Below are positions 45,566-53,264 of a stretch of 64,000 bases of DNA, in pieces; position 1 is the stretch's first letter, and each line of letters opens with the position of its first letter. Origin of the DNA: Saprospirales bacterium GYS_P2D (lineage in GTDB: Bacteria; Bacteroidota; Bacteroidia; Chitinophagales; Saprospiraceae); the NCBI GenBank assembly GCA_009833045.1, contig WUUP01000003.1, positions 62,001-126,000 of the forward strand, given 5' to 3'. A program made the translations under genes and the position numbers. The notes beneath the pieces were generated by a model that did not search any database, was not told where the DNA came from, and worked only from the letters and a program-made list of their open reading frames with translations.

Positions 45566-46486
45566 ATGGCGATACCAAAGTATGACGAGATACAAATACC
45601 TGCGCTCCAGGTACTAAGTGATGGAAAAGCAAGAAAAAGAATCGAGATCGAAGAGCCTCTCGTGACACATTTTAATCTTACTGAAGAAGAAAGGGAACGG
45701 ATGTATGATTCGGGAAACGGACCAATATTTCTTGATAGAGTACAATGGGCTCTGAGCTATCTCAATATGGCCGGCTTAGTTTCTAAACCTAAGAGAGGAT
45801 TATATCAAATAAATGAAGAAGGACACCAAATCCTAAAAAATCCAACAATCATAAAGGAATATATCAGTAAAAAGCTGCTACAAAGAGAACCAACGAAGCG
45901 AAAAAGCACTACTGACAACTTAGAAGAAGAACAAATCGAGGCTGACTCGACTCCCCAAGAGTCACTATACGCCTCATATCAAGGGATACGAAGGACTATC
46001 TATAGAGAAATCATCGATACCATTCTTTCTAAAAATCCAAGAGAATTTGAAAAGCTGGTGGTAGAATTATTACAAAAAATGGGATATGGTGGCCAAATTA
46101 AAAACTCTGGACTCGTAACACAATATTCGAATGATAAAGGCATAGATGGCATAATCAAAGAAGATATTCTTGGCTTTGGCAGAATCAATATACAGGCAAA
46201 GAGATATAAAATTGATAACAAGGTACCAAGAGAGGATATCCAAAAGTTTGTTGGGGCATTAGCTGTAGCTCAATCCGATAAAGGCATCTTCATTACCACA
46301 TCAGACTTTTCTAAAGGAGCATATGAGTATGCTGAAAGCCTTAATTTTTCAACTAAAATCGTATTAATGAATGGAGAGCAATTAGCTGAACATATTTATA
46401 ACTACAACCTTGGGATGCAGACTGAACGAGTCATTGAAATAAAGAAATTGGATAGCGATTTTTGGGACAGCATGATAGACGAATAA
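45566..46486 (+). CDS. Mrr-type restriction endonuclease
   Basis: Predicted modification-dependent type IV-like endonuclease, 306 residues. The N-terminal Mrr_N winged-helix domain (about 1-90) starts MAIPKYDEIQIPALQVLSDG; the C-terminal PD-(D/E)xK nuclease domain (about 160-290) has GIDGIIKED followed by INIQAKRYK, i.e. the Asp and the QxK catalytic pair. I start at ATG 45566, preceded by AAGGAAG; the longer frame begins inside the palindromic repeat and adds 43 unrelated residues. The gene is visibly more A-rich than its neighbours and is flanked by repeat copies A and B, suggesting transfer. No methylase is present, consistent with Mrr acting on modified foreign DNA. Confidence 0.9.
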   Translation: MAIPKYDEIQIPALQVLSDGKARKRIEIEEPLVTHFNLTEEERERMYDSGNGPIFLDRVQWALSYLNMAGLVSKPKRGLYQINEEGHQILKNPTIIKEYISKKLLQREPTKRKSTTDNLEEEQIEADSTPQESLYASYQGIRRTIYREIIDTILSKNPREFEKLVVELLQKMGYGGQIKNSGLVTQYSNDKGIDGIIKEDILGFGRINIQAKRYKIDNKVPREDIQKFVGALAVAQSDKGIFITTSDFSKGAYEYAESLNFSTKIVLMNGEQLAEHIYNYNLGMQTERVIEIKKLDSDFWDSMIDE

Positions 46487-46509
46487 GCAATGAGATCCTT
46501 TGTCTCAAA

Positions 46510-46545
46510 GCCGCCAAATCTCCAAGATTTGGTAGATCTATAGCC
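46510..46545 (+). repeat. Palindromic dispersed repeat, degenerate copy B
   Basis: Holds CCAAATCT (46514-46521) and AAGATTTGG (46524-46532) plus the flank TAGATCT, identical to the right half of copies A and C; the left half has diverged. It lies between the convergent 3' ends of the Mrr and RES genes and could act as a terminator for both. Confidence 0.75.
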
Positions 46546-46547
46546 CA

Positions 46548-46982
46548 TCACCTCAATCTCGGATCTATCGGCAGTTTCAGAAACTTCTCTACGACCACTT
46601 GTCCAAAATCACGATATAGAGGATTGAGCACATAGTTGTATTCTATACCCACCACGGCAGAAGGTACTCGTAAGGCAAAGAAATCTCGACTCTTCGCTTT
46701 ATCAGAAAAGAAATCCGTCGTCGCAGAAGTATATGGATAGGCATTCCAACCAGCAGGTAAATCCACCATATGCTCTATGATAAAGTCATCTGGTATGAAT
46801 ATCTCAGCTACCAATATCTCCGCAGGCAGTGTCCCGATATCCGATGCATGGACATAGTATTCCAACAGGGCTAAAGAAACATTAGCAGAACAATAGACGG
46901 CACGAGTACCTATTCTATTCCATCTACCTCCGACTTTTTCGGCACCGATACCTGAGAGAGTGGATATGCGATAGACGTGCAT
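46548..46982 (-). CDS. RES-domain NAD+-degrading toxin
   Basis: Toxin of a type II toxin-antitoxin pair, 144 residues, of the RES family, whose members degrade or phosphorolyse cellular NAD+. The conserved Arg is in MHVYRISTLSGIGAE, the fold continues in GGRWNRIGTRAVYCSANVS, and the family Glu and Ser are in SANVSLALLEYYVH (about 32-45). Length matches the family (about 140-170). Its ATG overlaps the antitoxin stop by one base, so antitoxin is made first from the same mRNA. Together with the Mrr gene it makes a small defence island. Confidence 0.92.
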   Translation of the reverse strand: MHVYRISTLSGIGAEKVGGRWNRIGTRAVYCSANVSLALLEYYVHASDIGTLPAEILVAEIFIPDDFIIEHMVDLPAGWNAYPYTSATTDFFSDKAKSRDFFALRVPSAVVGIEYNYVLNPLYRDFGQVVVEKFLKLPIDPRLR

Positions 46983-47422
46983 TAGCTATAGACATTGTAC
47001 TGGATACGTGTGATCTCATGAGAGACTATCTCAAATCCAAAACTACTGTCCAATAGATCAAAAGGGCACTGTCCACCCAAAGCTCTGGAAGGGGACTTAA
47101 GCCATTTTTTGAATTGCTCACGAGTATCAAATACATCAAAACCCTGAGCATATAGCTTCGCTAATTCATAGATGCGCTCTGATATTTCCTTTCCATACTT
47201 GGATTTCTTTTGCATACTACTGATAGACGCAGGCAAGATTTCTTCCAACTCTTTTTCCGTATGACCGATGTGCGCTATTAGGTCTTTCCAGTCAGATTTT
47301 TGGACGCCATCTCTTATCCTACTTATGAGCTCCATATGGTAGCCTGGAGTATCAGTAGCATGATCTACTACCCATACTGGAGAGTACTTTTGCTGATCTG
47401 TAGATTTAACTGAGGCATCCAT
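46982..47422 (-). CDS. Xre/MbcA/ParS-type antitoxin (DUF2384)
   Basis: Antitoxin of 146 residues partner to RES. The N-terminal part (about 25-95) is an Xre-like helical region (ELISRIRDGVQKSDWKDLIA, then TEKELEEILPASISSM), and the C-terminal MbcA/ParS toxin-binding domain is evident from FKKWLKSPSRALGGQCPFDL (about 104-123) and the family-typical ending EITRIQYNVYS. It is the first gene of the operon. A 24-bp nested palindrome 20-43 bp upstream (47442-47465) is the probable autoregulatory site, since such complexes repress their own promoter. Confidence 0.92.
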   Translation of the reverse strand: MDASVKSTDQQKYSPVWVVDHATDTPGYHMELISRIRDGVQKSDWKDLIAHIGHTEKELEEILPASISSMQKKSKYGKEISERIYELAKLYAQGFDVFDTREQFKKWLKSPSRALGGQCPFDLLDSSFGFEIVSHEITRIQYNVYS

Positions 47423-47441
47423 ACGGTGTTGTATTTTTACT

Positions 47442-47465
47442 TTTACATGATTGTAAATTTACAAT
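47442..47465. promoter_or_regulatory. Nested palindromes, candidate operator of the toxin-antitoxin operon
   Basis: TTTACA-TGAT-TGTAAA (47442-47457) overlaps a perfect 16-bp palindrome ATTGTAAATTTACAAT (47450-47465). The half-site TGTAAA/TTTACA thus occurs three times in alternating orientation just upstream of the antitoxin start, as expected for cooperative autorepression. Confidence 0.6.
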
Positions 47466-47497
47466 TAATCTCATCTCAATGCAATCCTCTAAGCTCT

Positions 47498-47577
47498 AAA
47501 CATCCTACCAAGAGTAAGATCTGCCAAATCTCCAAGATTTGGTAGATCTGTGTCCTGCTGACGAGCTTCTATCAGCC
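47498..47577 (+). repeat. Palindromic dispersed repeat, copy C
   Basis: Full copy of about 80 bp in the same orientation as copy A. Palindrome arms AGATCTGCCAAATCT (47517-47531) and 47535-47549, 14 of 15 paired. Its right end (GCTGACGAGC...TATCA) runs into the GMC oxidoreductase stop codon (47572-47574). Confidence 0.88.
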
Positions 47578-49275
47578 CAGTTCCCCCTTCTTCAGCTGGT
47601 CGATGGCATGGTGAGCTGCTCGTGCAGCTATGGCCATATAGGTCAGCGAAGGATTTTGGGTGGAGGTAGAGGTCATACAGGCTCCATCTGTGACATATAC
47701 ATTTTTGCATAGATGCATCTGATTCCAGCCATTGAGGAGTGAGGTCTTGGGATTATGGCCCATGCGGACTCCACCCATCTCATGGATATCATTACCAGGT
47801 CGACGACCACTGTCACGTACATTGATATCAGTATATCCTGCCTGCTCAAACATGTGGACCATCTCCTGATGAAAATCCTGTAGCATCTGCTCATCATTGT
47901 CATCATAGTCGACATTGATACGTAGTAGTGGCACTCCCCATTGATCTTTTTGCTCGCTGTCGAGCTTGACATAGTTAGTTGCTTTAGGGATCGTCTCGCC
48001 CATCATGAGCCCATTGATATGCCATGGCTGATAGCTGTCATTCTTGAGTAGATTAGCATATAGCTGCTCACCTATACCGCTCTGATCCATGCTCATGGAG
48101 CGTCGAGAGCTCACGGATACGGCATAGCCTCTCAGGAAGTCCATCTCTTGGCGCTTTACATTTCTGAATCTCGGCATATAGGCCGAGGTGGCTCTTCCGC
48201 CAGATGTCTTTTTGTCCAGATCGCCATTATAGGTAGCGGAGATCTCTCCTCGATAGTTGTGAAAAGCAACATACTGACCCAATAGTCCACTATCATTGCC
48301 CAGTCCATTTGGGAATCTGTCGCTCTGAGAATTGAGCAAAATCAGATTCGTATTGATCGTAGAGGCATTAAGGAATATCACCTTTGCATAGTAGTCGATC
48401 GCCTCCTTAGTATGGTGATCGATGACACGCACACCGATAGCTTGACCGGCATCCTCATCGTATAGTACTGAGTGGACGACAGAATCGGGACGTAGTGTCA
48501 CATTACCCGTCTTGATAGCCCATGGCACTGTACTACTGGCCGATGTATAGTATCCACCGAATGGGCAGCCACGCTGACAGAGATTTCGAGCCATGCACTT
48601 CCCTCTGCCTTGCTTCAGATGGATCTCCTGAGGCTCTGTGAGATGTGCACAGCGAGCATAAATGACATGTCGATCGCCATAGTGTTTTTTGATAGATTCT
48701 TGAAAGTGCCTTTCCACGCAAGTGAGATCCCATGCAGGTAAAAACTCTCCATCTGGCAGTGTATCGAGACCATCTCTATTGCCCGATACGCCAGCGAATT
48801 TCTCAACATAGCTGTACCATGGAGCCAAGTCCGGGTATCGGATCGGCCAGTCTACGGCAAAGCCATCTCGAGCAGGGCCCTCAAAGTCATAGTCACTCCA
48901 GCGCTGTACCTGTCTCGCCCACATCAGTGACTTACCTCCCACCTGATAGCCCTTGATCCAGTCAAAGGGCTTCTCTTGGATATAGGGATGCTCCTTATCC
49001 TTGACGAAAAAATGCTTAGCATCCTCTCGGAATGCATAGCAGCTGCTGGCGATCGGATTTTCGGCGATCTCTTCTGCTGTCAGCTGATTGCGATGAGCAA
49101 ACTCCCAGGGCTCCATCATCGTCGTCGGATAGTCTTTGATATGTGTGACATCAGGTCCCCGCTCCAGGAGGAGCGTTTCGAGTCCCGCTTCTGCGAGTTC
49201 TTTGGCTGACCAGCCACCGCTCATGCCTGCTCCGACGACGATAGCGTCATATGTATTTTGTTCTTTGATTGTCAT
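47572..49275 (-). CDS. GMC-family FAD oxidoreductase
   Basis: Flavoprotein dehydrogenase of 567 residues acting on sugars or alcohols. The FAD-binding Rossmann motif is DAIVVGAGMSGGWSAKELAE (about 10-29), then LLERG; the C-terminal GMC signature HEMGGVRMG and the active-site His/Asn region NPSLTYMAIAARAAH follow. KGYQVGGKSLMWARQVQRWS is the usual GMC loop. The Cys-rich stretch CMARNLCQRGCPFGGYYTS is typical of the gluconate/glucoside-3-dehydrogenase type. It lies 38 bp after a gluconate-2-dehydrogenase subunit-3 gene, its expected small partner. Membrane-linked periplasmic oxidation is likely; the sugar is unknown. Confidence 0.92.
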   Translation of the reverse strand: MTIKEQNTYDAIVVGAGMSGGWSAKELAEAGLETLLLERGPDVTHIKDYPTTMMEPWEFAHRNQLTAEEIAENPIASSCYAFREDAKHFFVKDKEHPYIQEKPFDWIKGYQVGGKSLMWARQVQRWSDYDFEGPARDGFAVDWPIRYPDLAPWYSYVEKFAGVSGNRDGLDTLPDGEFLPAWDLTCVERHFQESIKKHYGDRHVIYARCAHLTEPQEIHLKQGRGKCMARNLCQRGCPFGGYYTSASSTVPWAIKTGNVTLRPDSVVHSVLYDEDAGQAIGVRVIDHHTKEAIDYYAKVIFLNASTINTNLILLNSQSDRFPNGLGNDSGLLGQYVAFHNYRGEISATYNGDLDKKTSGGRATSAYMPRFRNVKRQEMDFLRGYAVSVSSRRSMSMDQSGIGEQLYANLLKNDSYQPWHINGLMMGETIPKATNYVKLDSEQKDQWGVPLLRINVDYDDNDEQMLQDFHQEMVHMFEQAGYTDINVRDSGRRPGNDIHEMGGVRMGHNPKTSLLNGWNQMHLCKNVYVTDGACMTSTSTQNPSLTYMAIAARAAHHAIDQLKKGELG

Positions 49276-49313
49276 GTTGTTCAGTTAGATATAGATGAGT
49301 GAGGAGGAGTTTA

Positions 49314-49844
49314 TTAGGAATTGATCGAGGCGCAGCCATCAAAAGACTCATGTGTCATACTGTAGCCTCTGACTTCTCGCATATATTGCTCAGAGGTCCT
49401 AAACTGCCAAAGGACTAAGCCTCGAGTCCGCTCAAAGAAGTCCTTAGCGCCCTCTGGAACGGACTCTCCACGCTGGAGCTGCTCGTACATCTGGACCACC
49501 TCTGCATCAGACATGTCCGACACCTCTTTGGATAAGGTATCACTTAGATACTTTTTATAGGTCTTATAGCCCTCCCCATAAGACTGGATATCCTCAGGCG
49601 TACTCAGATCATTGACCATAGTCGAGACGAACTCTGTAATAGTCTCTGGCATCGTATATATCTCTCTGTCATAGGGCAATATCAGACGTGCCAGCTGCTC
49701 CATGAATGCTGATGACTGCTCATCAAAACTAATCTGACTCGCTCCTGCGGCCAATATTTCATCAGTCTGACTGCATCCCTGCCATCCGATCGTTCCTCCG
49801 ACCGTGAGCACTGCCAGAGACTGTAATACGCTACGTCTATCCAT
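49314..49844 (-). CDS. Gluconate 2-dehydrogenase subunit 3 family protein
   Basis: Small partner subunit (176 residues) of a GMC-type sugar dehydrogenase, thought to help export or stabilise the flavin subunit, which has no signal of its own. I start at ATG 49844, giving a Tat-like/lipoprotein leader MDRRSVLQSLAVLTVGGTIG ending in GC; the longer frame adds 26 residues before it. The domain spans about 40-165, with LARLILPYDREIYTMPETIT as a typical stretch. It is the first gene of the two-gene operon. The assignment rests on the leader, size, motif and neighbour. Confidence 0.85.
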   Translation of the reverse strand: MDRRSVLQSLAVLTVGGTIGWQGCSQTDEILAAGASQISFDEQSSAFMEQLARLILPYDREIYTMPETITEFVSTMVNDLSTPEDIQSYGEGYKTYKKYLSDTLSKEVSDMSDAEVVQMYEQLQRGESVPEGAKDFFERTRGLVLWQFRTSEQYMREVRGYSMTHESFDGCASINS

Positions 49845-49974
49845 GATTTTGCCACTTATATTATTGTGATGGCTCAAATTAGCATTACTAATAGGCTTCG
49901 CCAAGTGTAGACCTTTCAACACTACGTCAGGCGCTTATTGTGAAGCAATGATTAATTAGCGATACCTTGCAGTC

Positions 49975-51276
49975 ATGATCAAAAACACAGCAGAAATCCT
50001 CTCCAAACTGGGCATATCTGAGCTCAATGAGATGCAGCAGGCCGCTCATCAGACCATCAGTGACCATGATGCGACACTACTCCTCTCGCCTACCGGCTCG
50101 GGAAAAACAGTAGCCTTCCTACTCCCTATACTACAGCAGCTCAACCCAAATGTCGAGGGCATACAGGCGCTCATACTCGTGCCGTCTCGAGAGCTCGCTA
50201 TACAGATTGAGCAGGTAGCTCGACAGATGGGTACAGGGTACAAGCTGCATGCCTTTTACGGAGGCAGGGCATTTAATCAAGATCGTCTCGATCTGAAGAC
50301 TACTCCATCACTACTTATTGGTACTCCTGGTCGGATCGCCGATCATATACGGCGACATACTTTTGATACAGAGGAGATTAGGACCTTGGTATTAGACGAA
50401 TTTGACAAGTCTCTCGAGATAGGATTTGAGGGAGATATGAAGCAGATCATACGTGCACTCCCTTATCTGGAGAAAAAAGTGCTGACATCGGCGACATTTG
50501 ATATTTCCTTACCACAGTTTGTCTCACTACCTGACCTGCAGCGATTAGACTTCTTAGACGAGTCGGAGTCTAAGCTCCAAATCAAAATCGTCGAGAGTCC
50601 TACTAAAGATAAACTGACTACGCTGGTAGCGCTCATACAGGGCCTCGGCGATCAAAACGGTATCATCTTCTGCAACTTCAAAGACTCTATTGAGTATGTC
50701 AGTAAATACCTGAAAACACAGGGCATCGCACATGGATGTTTTCATGGAGGCATGGAGCAGCCCGATCGAGAGTTGGCACTTTTGAAGTTTAGGAATGGTA
50801 CTCATAGGATCATCGTCGCTACTGACCTCGCAGCTCGGGGTCTTGACATTCCCGATCTCTCCTATATCATCCACTACCAGATCCCACCACGAGCGGCGGA
50901 ATTCACCCATCGTAATGGTCGTACTGCTCGTATGCAGCAGTCAGGTACGGCCTATGTGCTCCATCATGTGGACAGCGATCAGGCAGAGTATCTATCGAGC
51001 TACGATACAGTACCTGCTCCGACACCGATCGATACCCCGACCCTCACTTGGACCACCCTACAGCTGTCCGTAGGACGTAAAGATAAGATCTCCAAAGGCG
51101 ACATCGCAGGATTCATGATGAAAGTCGGACAGCTCAAAAAAGAAGAAATTGGCCTGATCGAACTCAAAAAGGATCGCTCCTATATCGCTGTAGCGAAAAG
51201 CAAAGTCCATCACATACTCCGCACTCTGGATAATCAAAAAGTGAAAGGAAAGAAGGTGAGGATAAGGAAGGTGTAG
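49975..51276 (+). CDS. DEAD-box RNA helicase, DbpA-like
   Basis: ATP-dependent RNA helicase of 433 residues. Motifs in order: Q motif region (ELNEMQQAAH), Walker A SPTGSGKT (about 39-46), PSRELAIQIE, TPGRIADH, motif II DEFD (rather than DEAD) in VLDEFDKSLE, SAT, and HRNGRTARM in the second RecA domain. The C-terminal 75 residues (LQLSVGRKDKISKGDIAGFM) match the DbpA RNA-binding domain, which targets the 23S rRNA peptidyl-transferase region, so a role in large-subunit ribosome assembly is likely. Its TAG stop (51274-51276) is the first unit of a TAGTCGG heptamer array. Confidence 0.92.
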   Translation: MIKNTAEILSKLGISELNEMQQAAHQTISDHDATLLLSPTGSGKTVAFLLPILQQLNPNVEGIQALILVPSRELAIQIEQVARQMGTGYKLHAFYGGRAFNQDRLDLKTTPSLLIGTPGRIADHIRRHTFDTEEIRTLVLDEFDKSLEIGFEGDMKQIIRALPYLEKKVLTSATFDISLPQFVSLPDLQRLDFLDESESKLQIKIVESPTKDKLTTLVALIQGLGDQNGIIFCNFKDSIEYVSKYLKTQGIAHGCFHGGMEQPDRELALLKFRNGTHRIIVATDLAARGLDIPDLSYIIHYQIPPRAAEFTHRNGRTARMQQSGTAYVLHHVDSDQAEYLSSYDTVPAPTPIDTPTLTWTTLQLSVGRKDKISKGDIAGFMMKVGQLKKEEIGLIELKKDRSYIAVAKSKVHHILRTLDNQKVKGKKVRIRKV

Positions 51277-51339
51277 TCGGTAGTCGGTAGTCGGTAGTCG
51301 GTAGTCGGTAGTCGGTAGTCGGTAGTCGGTAGTCGGTAG
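51274..51339 (+). repeat. Heptanucleotide array TAGTCGG x9
   Basis: Nine perfect TAGTCGG units (51274-51336) followed by one more TAG. The first TAG is the stop codon of the helicase gene, exactly as at 39189. Unit relation TAGTCTT/TAGTCAG/TAGTCGG suggests one repeat family. Confidence 0.96.
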
Positions 51340-51500
51340 ATATGAAGTTTTCAGTTTGCAGTGTTCAATTCGCAATTTCTCGTGTCTTATATTACCAATT
51401 AAACCAGAACACAAACCAACGAGAATACTTAAAAGTACCATTCAACGAATTAAACAACAACACATACCAAACCAGAAAACGCTAAACAAACAATTCAACA
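51340..51500 (+). repeat. CAGTTTGCAGTG block and A/C-rich units downstream of the heptamers
   Basis: TTCAGTTTGCAGTGTTCAAT is followed by two A/C-rich units starting at 51394 (ACCAATTAAACCAGAACACA) and 51445 (ACGAATTAAACAACAACACA), homologous to those at 39322, 39530 and 39583. Apart from these repeats the gap to 51592 shows no gene. Confidence 0.65.
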
Positions 51501-51592
51501 TTCAAAACATAAATCTGCCAATAAAGGAATCTGAATAAAACCGCAAAGCCTATATATTGAGGAGCTCATAATCAAGTCAAAAAACAAATACT

Positions 51593-52567
51593 ATGAAAGC
51601 GGTACTATGCAAAGAATTTGGGCTCCCAGATACATTAGTCATTGAGGATGTAGAAAGTCCAAAACCGGGCAAAGGTCAAGTCGTCATATCGGTCAAATCA
51701 TGTAGTGTTAACTTCCCTGACACACTGATCATACAGGGCCTGTATCAGTTTAAGCCGCCATTCCCATTCAGCCCCGGAGGAGATGTAGCTGGCACGATCA
51801 AAGAAGTAGGCGAAGGCGTCAAACATCTAAAGCCTGGAGATAATGTGTTTGCATTAGCCGGTCATGGAGGATTTGCGGAGGAAGTGGTAGTCGACGCTAA
51901 GGTGACATTCCCGATGGCGCCAGGTATGGATTATGATACTTCAGCAGCATTCACGATGGTTTATGGTACTTCTTACCATGCGCTCAAGGATAGAGCCCAG
52001 CTCAAAGAAGGCGAAACGCTCCTCGTACTTGGCGCCGCAGGAGGTGTCGGACTGACAGCTGTCGAACTGGGTAAAGTCATGGGCGCCAAAGTCATAGCTG
52101 CCGCCTCTACACAAGAAAAACTTGATCTCTGCAAAGAATATAGAGCTGATGAAGTGATCAACTATACCACCGAAAATCTCAAAGATCGCATCAAAGAACT
52201 CACAGGAGGCAAGGGTGCTGATGTAGTCTATGACCCAGTAGGTGGAGACTATACCGAGGCAGCGCTGAGAGCTACCGCTTGGGAAGGTCGCTTCTTAGTC
52301 ATAGGATTTGCGGCAGGAGACATCCCTAAGATACCACTCAATCTTCCACTACTCAAAGGCTGTGACATACGTGGTGTATTCTGGGGATCATTCGTAGCGA
52401 GAGATCCACAGGCCAATATGACCAATATCATGGAGCTACTTCAATATTATCAGTCAGGTAAAATCAAACCATATATCTCTAAAAAATACACTCTCGAAGA
52501 ATCCGCACAGGCTCTCCAAGACATCATGGACCGTAAAGTAAAAGGCAAGATCGTCATCAATCCTTAG
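51593..52567 (+). CDS. NADPH:quinone reductase-like MDR oxidoreductase
   Basis: Medium-chain dehydrogenase/reductase of 324 residues of the zinc-free quinone oxidoreductase group. The N-terminal GroES-like domain holds KPGKGQVVISVKSCSVNFPD (about 24-43) and the family stretch FPFSPGGDVAGTI; the nucleotide-binding motif is LVLGAAGGVGLTAVELGKVM (about 145-164), followed by GGKGADVVYDPVGG. No structural-zinc Cys cluster is present. It reduces quinones or enones with NADPH. It is monocistronic in appearance, between the repeat region and the DinB gene. Confidence 0.92.
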   Translation: MKAVLCKEFGLPDTLVIEDVESPKPGKGQVVISVKSCSVNFPDTLIIQGLYQFKPPFPFSPGGDVAGTIKEVGEGVKHLKPGDNVFALAGHGGFAEEVVVDAKVTFPMAPGMDYDTSAAFTMVYGTSYHALKDRAQLKEGETLLVLGAAGGVGLTAVELGKVMGAKVIAAASTQEKLDLCKEYRADEVINYTTENLKDRIKELTGGKGADVVYDPVGGDYTEAALRATAWEGRFLVIGFAAGDIPKIPLNLPLLKGCDIRGVFWGSFVARDPQANMTNIMELLQYYQSGKIKPYISKKYTLEESAQALQDIMDRKVKGKIVINP

Positions 52568-52627
52568 GCGGAGATAAACAAAGATAAATTCTGGAGTAAT
52601 GTAGGTCGAGATAACTATCTTGTGTGC

Positions 52628-53137
52628 ATGCTACAGATAGAATATCCAAAAAAGGGCGAATACGCCCAGTACATGATCCCTTATCTAGAAATGGTAGGTG
52701 ATGCCGATCCTTTACTCATATTATTGGATACTTTACTCCCCTTCTATCAGAGCATACCGGTCAATAAGATCAATTATCGCTATGCTCCTGACAAGTGGAC
52801 AGTAGCTGAGTCCATAGGCCATGTCATCGATACGGAGCGAATCTTCTCCTATCGACTATTCAGACTACTTAGACAGGATCCTACCGCCCTAGCGGGATTT
52901 GACCAGGATGATTATATCGGCCCGGGTGACTTCAATAATCGCTCATGGACAGATCTACTCGATGAATATACCACCGTCAGAGAGAATACGCTGGCTATCA
53001 TACACCAAGGCACTGCAGAGCAGGCGAGATTCATCGGTACAGCGAGTGGCGCACCCATCAGCGCACGAGCGATGATCTATATGATCTGCGGTCATGAGCT
53101 GCACCACTTTGAGATACTACAGGAGCGGTATCTATAG
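52628..53137 (+). CDS. DinB-family protein
   Basis: Four-helix-bundle DinB/YfiT-like protein of 169 residues, the group that binds a divalent metal with three histidines and often acts as a bacillithiol- or thiol-dependent transferase. The ligands fit VAESIGHVIDTERIF (first His at about 60) and ICGHELHHFEIL (last pair near the end). I start at ATG 52628; a GTG two codons earlier is less likely. It lies 60 bp after the quinone reductase on the same strand. No substrate can be named. Confidence 0.87.
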   Translation: MLQIEYPKKGEYAQYMIPYLEMVGDADPLLILLDTLLPFYQSIPVNKINYRYAPDKWTVAESIGHVIDTERIFSYRLFRLLRQDPTALAGFDQDDYIGPGDFNNRSWTDLLDEYTTVRENTLAIIHQGTAEQARFIGTASGAPISARAMIYMICGHELHHFEILQERYL

Positions 53138-53264
53138 CCACCGCTAATTAAATACTCTGACATACTCTTGCCAATTAAGCAGCAGGGCCAATGGCACAGA
53201 TTAGTAAGATTATACTATCTTGATAGGGTCGTATTTTTTACTATTCTAATATGTTTAAGATTCT

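Noticed and set aside
51058-51441. 127-residue minus-strand frame containing a TDYRLPT peptide repeat
   Set aside because: The peptide repeat is only the reverse reading of the TAGTCGG array, and the rest lies antisense to the helicase gene.
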